From the NCBI GenBank assembly GCA_049840795.1, contig JASGJK010000049.1, forward strand, positions 104,514 to 168,513: a DNA stretch of 64,000 bases. Direction: 5' to 3'. Made by a program: the position numbers and the translations under genes. Source of the stretch: UPXZ01 sp049840795. GTDB taxonomy: Bacteria; Bacteroidota; Bacteroidia; Bacteroidales; Paludibacteraceae. The notes beneath the pieces are model-generated. The model was not told the origin of the DNA and did no database searches. It saw only the letters and a program-made list of their open reading frames with translations. The stretch's first letter is position 1. The number at the start of each line of letters is the position of its first letter. Positions 18,061 through 25,945 of the stretch are shown here, piece by piece.

Positions 18061-18438
18061 TTACATCACCTTATTAAAAATATAATAGCCTGCAAAAACA
18101 GCAATAATACCTAATATGACGCTTAATAAGGTATATAAAATGGCTGTGCCGTATTGACCGTTTTGAATCAATGCAAAATTTTCTCCGGTAAACGACGAAA
18201 AAGTGGTAAAACCTCCACAAAAGCCTACAACCAGAAGTAACCTCAAGTTATGATTCATCCAGTCAGCATTTAAGAATGCTCTCTGTCAAGAATCCAATGA
18301 TTAAACTTCCCGCCACATTGGCTGTGAGTGTTCCCATTGGAATATCGTATACGACCACAAGATATTTAATTTGGAGACCAAATATCTTGCAACGCTTCCG
18401 AAAAAACCGCCGATGCCAACCAAAAGAAGTTGTTTCAT
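18061..18438 (-). pseudogene. crcB: Fluoride ion channel CrcB/FluC, two frameshifts
   Basis: Three minus-strand frames together give a normal CrcB of about 125 residues: MKQLLLVGIGGFFGSVARYL (start 18438), then MGTLTANVAGSLIIGFL, then GFCGGFTTFSSFTGENFAL and the last helix. These are the family's GGxxGxxxRY, GTLxxNxxG and GFCGGFTTFSSF signatures. One break is near 18370-18385. The other, near 18270, is an extra A in CTTAAATGC, which removed turns the third codon into LNADW. CrcB forms dual-topology dimers that export fluoride. No fluoride (crcB-motif) riboswitch was recognised in the 97 bp upstream. The indels look like sequencing errors. Confidence 0.85.
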
Positions 18439-18535
18439 CTGTTTTTAGTTATAATCTTCCATTTTGAAATACGTTTTAGTCACAATATACCGTAGCCTGT
18501 TGCTTTAATAGCAATGGCTGTGAACGGTTGGTGAA

Positions 18536-19489
18536 CTAAATTGTTTTTTCAATATTATAATTGTTTCGTTCCGGCGCATTGCGGGTAATGATTTCAGCCA
18601 AGAATCCGGTAACAAAAAGCAATGTACCCAATATCATCGCCACAAGCGCAAGGTAAAAGTAAGGGCTTTCGGCAACTAATGGCGCTCTTGTGTGATTTAT
18701 AATGGCTATCAATTTGTTTGTTCCTACGGCTACTACAGCCACCAAGCCGAGTAGAAACATCAGGCTACCCACCAACCCGAAAAAGTGCATCGGTTTTTTG
18801 CCGAACTTAGACATAAACCAAAGGGTAATTAAATCTAAATACCCATTAACGAAACGATTTAATCCGAACTTGGAGTTTCCGAATTCGCGCTTACGGTGTT
18901 CCACCACTTTTTCACCGATAACTGTAAAGCCTGCATTTTTAGCTAAATACGGAATATAACGGTGCATTTCTCCATACACTTCAATGTTTTTTACTACGTC
19001 TTTGCGATAAGCTTTCAAGCCACAATTCATATCGTGCAGTTTCAGTCCGGTTACTTTGCGGGCTGTGGCGTTATACAGTTTTGATGGAAGATTCTTTGTT
19101 AGCTTAGCGTCATGACGCTTTTTTTTCCATCCCGAAATCAGATCGTAGTTGTCGTTCGTAATCATCGAATAAAGTTCAGGTATCTCATCAGGACTATCCT
19201 GCAAATCGGCATCCATAGTGATTATTACATCGCCTTCAGCAGTTTTGAAGCCACAAAATAATGCCGGTGATTTTCCGTAGTTGTGCCGAAATTTTATCCC
19301 TTTGACATTGTTCGGCGCCTTTTGTTGAAGCGCTTCAATTACTTGCCATGAATTATCCGTACTGCCGTCGTTTACAAAAATCACTTCGTAGCTAAACTGA
19401 TTTTCGTTCATCACTTTTTCTATCCACTCATAAAGTATTGGAAGTGATTCTTCTTCGTTGTACAGCGGAACGATGATTGATATATCCAT
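18536..19489 (-). CDS. Family 2 glycosyltransferase, dolichyl-phosphate-mannose-synthase/GtrB-like
   Basis: The 317-residue protein has a GT-A catalytic domain (about 1-215) with DISIIVPLYNEEESL, the nucleotide-binding FVNDGSTDNS, and the metal-binding TMDADLQDSPDEI. Two C-terminal membrane helices follow (about 230-262 and 275-300). This layout is that of polyprenyl-phosphate glycosyltransferases such as GtrB and ArnC, which load a sugar on a lipid carrier at the inner membrane. Donor and target cannot be read from the sequence. It lies 24 bp downstream of the DUF4199 gene and probably shares its promoter, an association common in Bacteroidetes. Confidence 0.9.
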   Translation of the reverse strand: MDISIIVPLYNEEESLPILYEWIEKVMNENQFSYEVIFVNDGSTDNSWQVIEALQQKAPNNVKGIKFRHNYGKSPALFCGFKTAEGDVIITMDADLQDSPDEIPELYSMITNDNYDLISGWKKKRHDAKLTKNLPSKLYNATARKVTGLKLHDMNCGLKAYRKDVVKNIEVYGEMHRYIPYLAKNAGFTVIGEKVVEHRKREFGNSKFGLNRFVNGYLDLITLWFMSKFGKKPMHFFGLVGSLMFLLGLVAVVAVGTNKLIAIINHTRAPLVAESPYFYLALVAMILGTLLFVTGFLAEIITRNAPERNNYNIEKTI

Positions 19490-19513
19490 ATTTTAGTTAA
19501 TGTTTACGTATTT

Positions 19514-20035
19514 TCAGTTGTTGATTGTATTGCTTTCTTTTTTTACAAAAATAGCCATAATCAATCCCACAATTACTCCCAAAAATGTATTCCCCCAAAT
19601 ATATTGCAACGCATAAGCAGTAGGAGATAAGAGGAGGTTCAGAGTTTCTTCCACTTCTTTCTCCGAAACGCCCATCATAGAGGTAACCATCGATAGTGAC
19701 TTTTGCATATTCGGATCTTCGATAATAGATGTTAAGTAGGCGGGATTGATAAACTTACAATAAACCAATACCGCAACTCCCGAAAGAATTGATGCAAAAA
19801 AATAAAGCAACAGAATGTATAAAAAGGCGTGTCCGTAACCTATAGTTCCATTATTTTCAGCTTCTCTGTACCGAATAGCAAAACGATAAACAAAAACGAT
19901 ACTTGCTATCAGAATAAGATTGCTCAATACCGCTAAAAAGCCATTTCCCGAAAGAGCAAAAAGAAAATTCAACGCAAAAAATAAGCCTATAATCAGACCG
20001 TATTTCATTGCCGAACCAATAACTTTAGATATCAT
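19514..20035 (-). CDS. DUF4199 domain-containing membrane protein
   Basis: The 173-residue protein has four predicted membrane helices: about 10-30 (KYGLIIGLFFALNFLFALSG), 35-52, 68-92 and 140-165. A loop with VEETLNLLLSPTAYALQYIWG sits before the last helix. Helix spacing and the GNTFLGVIVGLIMAIFVKKE end fit DUF4199. It is first in a two-gene unit with the GT2 gene. A TACTTTTG -7 box lies 25 bp before its start. Function unknown; association with lipid-linked glycan transfer is suggested only by the neighbour. Confidence 0.8.
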   Translation of the reverse strand: MISKVIGSAMKYGLIIGLFFALNFLFALSGNGFLAVLSNLILIASIVFVYRFAIRYREAENNGTIGYGHAFLYILLLYFFASILSGVAVLVYCKFINPAYLTSIIEDPNMQKSLSMVTSMMGVSEKEVEETLNLLLSPTAYALQYIWGNTFLGVIVGLIMAIFVKKESNTINN

Positions 20036-20059
20036 ACGAATTCATTATTTATTATGTTA

Positions 20060-20067
20060 CAAAAGTA
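20060..20067 (-). promoter_or_regulatory. -7 box TACTTTTG for the DUF4199-GT2 unit
   Basis: A TAnnTTTG match on the minus strand; it ends 24 bp before the start codon at 20035. Confidence 0.6.
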
Positions 20068-20493
20068 AGCAAAATTTAGATAAATGGAAAGTTTTATGTG
20101 ATTATTGAAGAAATACAAACCATCAACCAATCTGGCTAAATTGGAATACCTGTTGCCAATGAATGCTGAAAATATGCGAATCAACATATCATTCCGGATT
20201 TTGGAGGTGTCGCTTACAGTGCTTCATTACCAAAAACGTTTATGTAATGGTAAATCAAACCGATAGCTATGCTCATAAGTGTATAAAGTAATGAAACCAA
20301 CTTTGTTTAAATTCCATGGACAGCTTCTAAACTTTAGAGTAAGTCAAATAAATTATTCTCTTAATTGTTTAAACTCTTTTAAATACTAAAAAGTCAAAAC
20401 GGTAAGAAAATAAAAATGATTTGTAAAGCGAATCAATTTGTAATAAAAGATAGATACGTTTGTTATAAGTTTAAAATAACTAATTTTTATCGT
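20068..20493. other. Gap without a supported gene
   Basis: This 426-bp AT-rich stretch lies between divergent genes. I see no RNA gene, no strong hairpin and no convincing plus-strand -7 box for the serine hydrolase. The open frames are short and lack family resemblance. Confidence 0.5.
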
Positions 20494-21561
20494 ATGAAGA
20501 CACTAATTTATTCTTTACTGTTGTTGTGCGCCTTGTCAAGCTGTGACAAAGATGATAATATCAATGAACCGTCTGTGGAAACAATGTATTTTCCACCTGC
20601 AACAAGCAATGAATGGGAGACCGTATCTGTTGCAAAAATGGGTTGGAATCAAAGCGCCATTCAGCCATTGAAAGATTACCTTGCGCAAAAACATACAAAA
20701 TCGTTTATGATACTTGTAAACGGTAGAATAGTGTTGGAAGAGTACTTTGACGGACATACATCATCTGCGGAATGGGAGTGGAACAGTGCCGGTAAAACGT
20801 TGGTTTCAGCCATAACCGGAATTGCCCAACAAGAAGGTTTGTTAAATATCAATAATAGGGCGTCGGATTATCTGGGAACCGAATGGACAAGTATGCCACT
20901 GACGAAAGAGAATTTGATTAAGGTACGTCACTTACTTACCATGACGTCGGGCAACGATGATACCAAGCAATATGTGGTTAAATCGAATTTGACGTATGTA
21001 GCCGATGCCGGAACCCGGTGGGCCTACAGTAATATCTTTCAAAAACTGACGGATGTTGTAGCCAATGCAAGCAACCAACCGTTTGAAACCTATTTTAACG
21101 AGAAAATAAAAAACAAAATAGGGATGGATGGCTATTGGAACTTTGGGACGATTTTTACCATTTATCATAGTACCACAAGAAGTATGGCGCGATTTGGTAT
21201 ATTGGCGCTGAATAAGGGTAAATGGAAAGACGAACAAATTGTGAACGAGTCTTTTTTTACCGAAAGTATAAATACATCACAAGAAATAAACCCCTCATAC
21301 GGATACCTTTGGTGGCTCAACGGGAAATCAAAGTTTATGGTACCCGGAGAACAAACGGTTTTTCAAGGTGCCTTAGTCCCTAATGCCCCTGCCGATATGT
21401 ATGCCGCCATGGGAGCGAGCGATCAGCGGCTATACGTTATACCAAGCAAGAAAATGGTGGTTGTACGTATGGGCGATGCATCTAATCCGGCAAATCCGAA
21501 CTTTGCCGTATCTGGCTTTGATGATGAACTATGGGGAAAAATAAACGCAGTAATAAACTAA
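20494..21561 (+). CDS. Serine hydrolase lipoprotein, beta-lactamase/penicillin-binding fold
   Basis: I start the gene at ATG 20494 because the encoded MKTLIYSLLLLCALSSCDKD is a proper lipoprotein signal with Cys17; the frame is open further upstream without purpose. The 356-residue product has the class C beta-lactamase-like fold: the nucleophile motif SxxK as NSAGKTLVSA (about residue 95), IKVRHLLTMTSG, the Tyr motif WAYSNIFQKL (YxN) and SYGYLWWLNG. Such proteins hydrolyse esters, D-amino peptides or similar substrates in the periplasm or at the surface; true beta-lactamase activity is unlikely. It is followed 52 bp later by the GNAT gene. Confidence 0.88.
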   Translation: MKTLIYSLLLLCALSSCDKDDNINEPSVETMYFPPATSNEWETVSVAKMGWNQSAIQPLKDYLAQKHTKSFMILVNGRIVLEEYFDGHTSSAEWEWNSAGKTLVSAITGIAQQEGLLNINNRASDYLGTEWTSMPLTKENLIKVRHLLTMTSGNDDTKQYVVKSNLTYVADAGTRWAYSNIFQKLTDVVANASNQPFETYFNEKIKNKIGMDGYWNFGTIFTIYHSTTRSMARFGILALNKGKWKDEQIVNESFFTESINTSQEINPSYGYLWWLNGKSKFMVPGEQTVFQGALVPNAPADMYAAMGASDQRLYVIPSKKMVVVRMGDASNPANPNFAVSGFDDELWGKINAVIN

Positions 21562-21612
21562 AAAGGTGTTTGTAAATTAAAATATAGAGTAAATAAATAG
21601 CTCAGAACAAAT

Positions 21613-22119
21613 ATGCTACATATAACTCCAGTACAAGATAGCGATGTAAGCCGGTTGGATTATTGGTTGCATCAGGAACACGTATTAAAGTGGTATCACG
21701 ATGCAGATGAGTGGCTTATGGAAATAAAAGAAAGAAACGGTGTTTTTCGTTTTTTAAATCATTTTATCGTACTCAGAGAAGATGTGCCAATTGGTTTTTG
21801 CCAGTATTATGATTGTTTCGATGCGCAGGAAGAGTGGTATGTTGCCGATAAACCGAACGAACTTTACAGTATCGATTATTTCATAGGTGAAGAAAGTTGT
21901 TTGCGAAAAGGATATGGCAAGGAAATAATAAGATTATTGGTTGAACGAATTCACGGACTATCGGCAACAGCCGGTATCGTGGTTCAGCCGGAAGAGGAAA
22001 ATGTGGCTTCTTGTAAAGCGCTGCTGGCAAATAATTTTGTTTTCGATGAACTAAACGGTTTTTACGTTCTATCGGGGAAAAAATTAACCCATGCCGATAT
22101 CCTGCACTTTTATGGCTAA
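21613..22119 (+). CDS. GNAT family N-acetyltransferase, AAC(6')-like
   Basis: The 168-residue protein has the GNAT fold. It opens with ITPVQDSDVSRLDYWLHQEHVLKWY, which resembles the N-terminus of aminoglycoside 6'-acetyltransferases and siderophore-type acetyltransferases. IDYFIGEESCLRKGYGKEII holds the acetyl-CoA pyrophosphate-binding loop (consensus Q/RxxGxG/A, here RKGYGK). It ends with VVQPEEENVASCKALLANNFVF. The substrate cannot be decided; AAC(6') activity would need testing. It ends just before a hairpin-rich region shared with the convergent glycoside hydrolase gene. Confidence 0.8.
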   Translation: MLHITPVQDSDVSRLDYWLHQEHVLKWYHDADEWLMEIKERNGVFRFLNHFIVLREDVPIGFCQYYDCFDAQEEWYVADKPNELYSIDYFIGEESCLRKGYGKEIIRLLVERIHGLSATAGIVVQPEEENVASCKALLANNFVFDELNGFYVLSGKKLTHADILHFYG

Positions 22120-22162
22120 ATGTAGAAAAACTATTTATAACGAATTTGTTTTGATTTTTGAT

Positions 22163-22306
22163 CGTCGCTTCAAAGCGACGCGGGCTTTTAAAGCTATATT
22201 GGGGTTGCGCTCCGAAGCGCAACCCCAATATAATGTAAGATGATGCTTGCGCTTTGGAGCGCAAGTCATTTTTAATGATAAATGCTACCTGCGCTTTGGA
22301 GCGACA
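22163..22306. repeat. Cluster of four GCGCT/AGCGC hairpins between convergent genes
   Basis: The hairpins are: 22163-22180 (8-bp arms CGTCGCTT/AAGCGACG); 22195-22232 (perfect 17-bp arms TATATTGGGGTTGCGCT and complement, loop CCGA); 22246-22265 (CTTGCGCT/AGCGCAAG); and 22289-22306 (imperfect, CTGCGCT/AGCGACAG). All share a GCGCT-type core. The 38-bp one is strong enough to stop transcription from either side. Taken together they look like a REP-type repeat cluster serving as a bidirectional terminator. Confidence 0.8.
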
Positions 22307-22358
22307 GTTATTTTACGATTAAAATACAGCCTGTTTTACAGGTCGCGATGAAGTACTA

Positions 22359-25151
22359 CTAATGATGGATAATTATTTTTCTTGTAAATGTGTTTTTTCC
22401 ATCGATTACTTGAAGCATATATGTAGCGGATGGTAGTTGTGACACATTTAGTACTATGTCGCTGGGGTGCTTAATGCACTCACTTAATGCTAACTTACCA
22501 TCCATACTAAATATGGATATCCGGATATTGGTAGAATAGTTGTTTTCTGTCGGTAAATATTTTACACGTAATACATTATCGGCAGGTACAGGCGCTAACA
22601 ATAAAATCTTTTCATCATTGGACGTAACCTCTTTTACATCACTCAATAATCCGGCAATTTGTTTTACTTCTTCGGGCGACAGCGCGTAATTATACACTCT
22701 GAAATCATCAATGTATCCATTAAACAAAGGATCACTAAACTGACTACGTCCGATAGAGTTTAAAATAGGTTTGAAATCTAACGGACGCAGGGTGACTGAG
22801 GTCGATTCGACAGCTAATACTCCGTCGACGTAAATGCGCGCGGCGGTTTCGCCCAGCGTGACGGTAACGTGCGCCCATTTTCCGATGGACAAGGGTTTAG
22901 TGTTTAATTGTTGCTCGTCACCACCGTTTTTGATAGCAAAACGCATTTGCCCTCCGCCGGTGTTGGGTGTTAAAAACAGATATTGGGTTTGATCATTGCC
23001 AAAATCAAAAATACGCTGCCATCCCGAAGCCCCACGCCAGTATATCCAAGCGGCAATGGTTATTTCGCGCTGATTAGCTAAAGTGGAGGGCAATTGTAAA
23101 AATGAGCTCGAACCGTTCAATGATATAGCGTTAACACCAACTTTCCCGGCAACGTAAGAAACCCCTCCAAAAATTGCGCTGTGGTTTAAATTGATGGTGC
23201 TGTCCATCGGATTGTTTTCAAACTTAAGATGGGCAACTAAACTATTAGAGCCGGTAGTGATTGCCGTTGCTTCGTTTGAGTATCCGGAACGGTTTAATGA
23301 CTTGTCTGCCGCTTTTACCACATAGTAATATTGTCCGTTTTGCGTAGTTGTATTATCTACAAAAGAGGTTGATGTTATGTCACGCGCGATGGTGTTGTAT
23401 GGTCCACCGGAAGTCTCCGAACGAAATATGGAATAACCGGCTACGTCTGTGTCAATGGCGGCATTCCAGTCTAACCGAACGGATTCAGCATTTGGAGTTG
23501 CCACTAAATTGCCGGGTGCGCTTGGCGCTGTAAATTCTACGGGAGAATCAATGGGCAAAAGTCGCCATTGTTGATTTAATCCGCCGTCTTTTTCCCATTG
23601 TTGTACATTGGCGGCATCCGAAGTGCTTTCATTCGCTACTTCCAAGCATAGCGCACTTTCGCGGTTTCTGATGTAAAACCATCCATCGCCGGTATATTCG
23701 AGAAACCATTGCTGGTTACTGTTCTTGTTAAACTCCCATTGTTGTACATTGCCACCGTTTGATAACGAAAAGTTATTTACATCGGCGACTTTACCGCTAT
23801 GCACCGCTATGAGGGTGAAATAGCTGAAATCACCGCCAATGGTAGAATCTACCGGATTTACAAACCATTGTTGATGGGTCTTTCCACTGTATGTGCGTTG
23901 TATGATATTCGTTCCGTTGGTAGTATAGCCAAGTAATACCTCCATTGCCTTGCCGCTTTTACGGTTTATAAGCGCATATTTTCCTTTAATGACCGGTTGT
24001 ATGTCATCGCCCCAAGTAATGTTGACTACTTTCTCGGCATTTGTTTGTCCTTGCTGATAGCCGGTTCCGCCCGGAAGCACCATAGTGTATTCACGCTGAG
24101 GTCCTCTACCGTCAAAAAAAACATCTCTGTCTTTGGATACAAAACGATACGTAGTTTTTACGGCTTGCCGTTCCGACGTGCCTCCGAATGCCTGTATTTT
24201 TCCTTCGGGATGGCGATATACGGATGCTGCTGTCCAGTTAGGACGATGTTCGGCGTAACCAAGCCTTTTGCCATAGCTTGCTTTGACAAATTCGCTACGG
24301 GCATATTCGGCTGTTCCCCACCAAATACCGGTTTGCAAACCATATTCAACCCCCACCATTGCTTCCATCACATTGTGTAACTCATCATTAGTAGCGTGAT
24401 GCCCATTTGTTCTAACCGTTTGATAAAAATTAACGTAATTATCGAAACTCCCGGCAAGTTGATGCGTATTCCCCTCGTTTAATTTGGTTTTCAAATAATT
24501 ATACCACGGTAATGCCTGATCGCAATTTAATGTATTTCCGCCGCATATCCGGATATTATCAAAACGGGTATTATTTCGCAATTCGCCGGCAATATTATAA
24601 AAATCGTATTGTCCATTGGAGCCGGAGAATTGACTCCAACCATAATCAGGTTCGTTAAATGGTGAAACAGAAACCACCGTACGTCCTTTTTCCTGATGGC
24701 GTCTCACGGTAACATCAATCAACTGTGCCCAACGAGAGGCTTTGCCTATGTACCATGAACTTACGCTGGGGTGATCACAGTTAAGTACCACTTTGGTATT
24801 GGAACCCAATAAAGCGATAAGGTCTAATCGCTTGTTGAGGGTGGTCAGTTCATTTGTTTTTAGATCACCGTTAATTAGCGAATCGGTAGGGGTAAATGAA
24901 GAGCGGACAACGTCTATTTTATCCGGTCCCATATATGCTATTCCGCGGTGTATGTTTGTTTCGCTAAGCCAGGCTAAGTCCAATCCCCAGATGATAGGCT
25001 TTGATATTCCTTCATCGGGAAGATTAAAAAATACCGTCCTGTCAGGAATGGGTTCTGCAATAAAAGTATTACTAATACTGGTAGTTTGTCCGCTTATGTA
25101 ACATATTCTTGTTAAGAACAAGAAAGAAATTATGAAAAGTTTACGACTCAT
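22359..25151 (-). CDS. T9SS glycoside hydrolase with ricin-lectin, FN3 and LamG modules
   Basis: The 930-residue protein has a signal peptide, then a TIM-barrel-like glycosidase domain (about 30-390). In this domain SVSPFNEPDYGW carries the likely acid/base Glu (NEP motif of clan GH-A) and MVGVEYGLQTGIWWGTAEYA may carry the second Glu. Two ricin-type repeats follow (about 395-535; GKTHQQWFV, NSNQQWFL, LNQQWRLLP are QxW motifs), then a fibronectin type III domain (PSAPGNLVATPNAESVRLDW) and a LamG-like lectin domain (VAHLKFENN to FNGYIDDFRVYNYALSPEEV). A T9SS sorting domain ends it. It is an extracellular polysaccharide-degrading enzyme. I cannot assign a GH family with confidence (GH30 or GH39-like are options). 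Confidence 0.85.
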   Translation of the reverse strand: MSRKLFIISFLFLTRICYISGQTTSISNTFIAEPIPDRTVFFNLPDEGISKPIIWGLDLAWLSETNIHRGIAYMGPDKIDVVRSSFTPTDSLINGDLKTNELTTLNKRLDLIALLGSNTKVVLNCDHPSVSSWYIGKASRWAQLIDVTVRRHQEKGRTVVSVSPFNEPDYGWSQFSGSNGQYDFYNIAGELRNNTRFDNIRICGGNTLNCDQALPWYNYLKTKLNEGNTHQLAGSFDNYVNFYQTVRTNGHHATNDELHNVMEAMVGVEYGLQTGIWWGTAEYARSEFVKASYGKRLGYAEHRPNWTAASVYRHPEGKIQAFGGTSERQAVKTTYRFVSKDRDVFFDGRGPQREYTMVLPGGTGYQQGQTNAEKVVNITWGDDIQPVIKGKYALINRKSGKAMEVLLGYTTNGTNIIQRTYSGKTHQQWFVNPVDSTIGGDFSYFTLIAVHSGKVADVNNFSLSNGGNVQQWEFNKNSNQQWFLEYTGDGWFYIRNRESALCLEVANESTSDAANVQQWEKDGGLNQQWRLLPIDSPVEFTAPSAPGNLVATPNAESVRLDWNAAIDTDVAGYSIFRSETSGGPYNTIARDITSTSFVDNTTTQNGQYYYVVKAADKSLNRSGYSNEATAITTGSNSLVAHLKFENNPMDSTINLNHSAIFGGVSYVAGKVGVNAISLNGSSSFLQLPSTLANQREITIAAWIYWRGASGWQRIFDFGNDQTQYLFLTPNTGGGQMRFAIKNGGDEQQLNTKPLSIGKWAHVTVTLGETAARIYVDGVLAVESTSVTLRPLDFKPILNSIGRSQFSDPLFNGYIDDFRVYNYALSPEEVKQIAGLLSDVKEVTSNDEKILLLAPVPADNVLRVKYLPTENNYSTNIRISIFSMDGKLALSECIKHPSDIVLNVSQLPSATYMLQVIDGKNTFTRKIIIHH

Positions 25152-25210
25152 GTTTGTTGTGAATTGTAGAAAAATTAGATTAGTGAATGTTTTTCTTTAT
25201 TTATTTTTTA

Positions 25211-25218
25211 CAAAAATA
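25211..25218 (-). promoter_or_regulatory. -7 box TATTTTTG for the glycoside hydrolase
   Basis: A TAnnTTTG match on the minus strand, 60 bp before the start at 25151. Confidence 0.5.
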
Positions 25219-25324
25219 AGGATAGTTGTCTGTTTTTTATGCTATAAATACGTCAAAAATGGAGACAAATTACTCAAAGAAAAAAAAAGCCTTGTTATAA
25301 AAATACAATTTAAGATTTATTTTT

Positions 25325-25332
25325 TAATTTTG
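25325..25332 (+). promoter_or_regulatory. -7 box TAATTTTG for the AhpD-like gene
   Basis: A TAnnTTTG match on the plus strand, about 150 bp before ATG 25483. Confidence 0.4.
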
Positions 25333-25482
25333 GTACGCCAAAACCAATACCGTAAAAGATAGCGAATGTTGTTTTTACTAACCACAAGCAAATGAACCGG
25401 AAACAAAGTTATTTGCCGGAAAAACAACTGCCGGCTTGAGGATAAATGGTTTTTTGCAATTAATCTCATAAACAAAATAAAT

Positions 25483-25788
25483 ATGAATCCACTTGAAATT
25501 TTTCAGAATGAAGCGCCGAAAGTTGCAAAAGCTTTTGATGGGCTTATAGACGCGCTTAAGGATACACCGGGCTTAGATCCAAAAACCAAGCAGTTGGTTT
25601 ATATAGGTATTAAATCGTCAATGGGTGATACTACAGCGGTCTATTTTCACGTACAGATGGCAAAAAAGTTAGGCGCCTCAAGAGACGAAATTCGAGATGC
25701 AATTTTAATCACTTTGTCCGTCTGCGGCTTAAAAGGAGTTGCGAGTTGCCTGCCGGCTGCTTTAGAGGCTTACGATAAAGCCGAGTAA
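25483..25788 (+). CDS. Carboxymuconolactone decarboxylase/AhpD-like protein
   Basis: The 101-residue all-helical protein has the CMD core: LDPKTKQLVYIGIKSSMGD, then YFHVQMAKKLGASRDEIRDAI and a C-terminal helix pair. The position that carries CxxC in redox-active AhpD proteins reads TTAVYFH here, so only the His is kept. Alkylhydroperoxidase activity by the AhpD thiol mechanism is therefore unlikely. A Cys pair occurs elsewhere (SVCGLKGVASC). It may be a non-redox CMD protein. It stands alone with its own promoter-like box. Confidence 0.85.
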   Translation: MNPLEIFQNEAPKVAKAFDGLIDALKDTPGLDPKTKQLVYIGIKSSMGDTTAVYFHVQMAKKLGASRDEIRDAILITLSVCGLKGVASCLPAALEAYDKAE

Positions 25789-25945
25789 AGAAATCCGCTA
25801 CGGTACGTTATTTTCACACAGCGTCCTTCGCATCTTAAAGAAAGAGCTTGGACAATGCGTGAAAATATATACATATAACCAACAGAATACTGTACTCCCT
25901 ATACTATTAACCAGCTTATTTTTTAGTTGCAATATCTTATACCTA

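Noticed and set aside
18439..18535. Fluoride riboswitch before crcB
   Set aside because: I could not match the conserved crcB-motif elements in this stretch.
20160..20260. Possible gene remnant (a frame ending GGVAYSASLPKTFM) before the serine hydrolase
   Set aside because: Too short, with nearby stops, and no family I can name.
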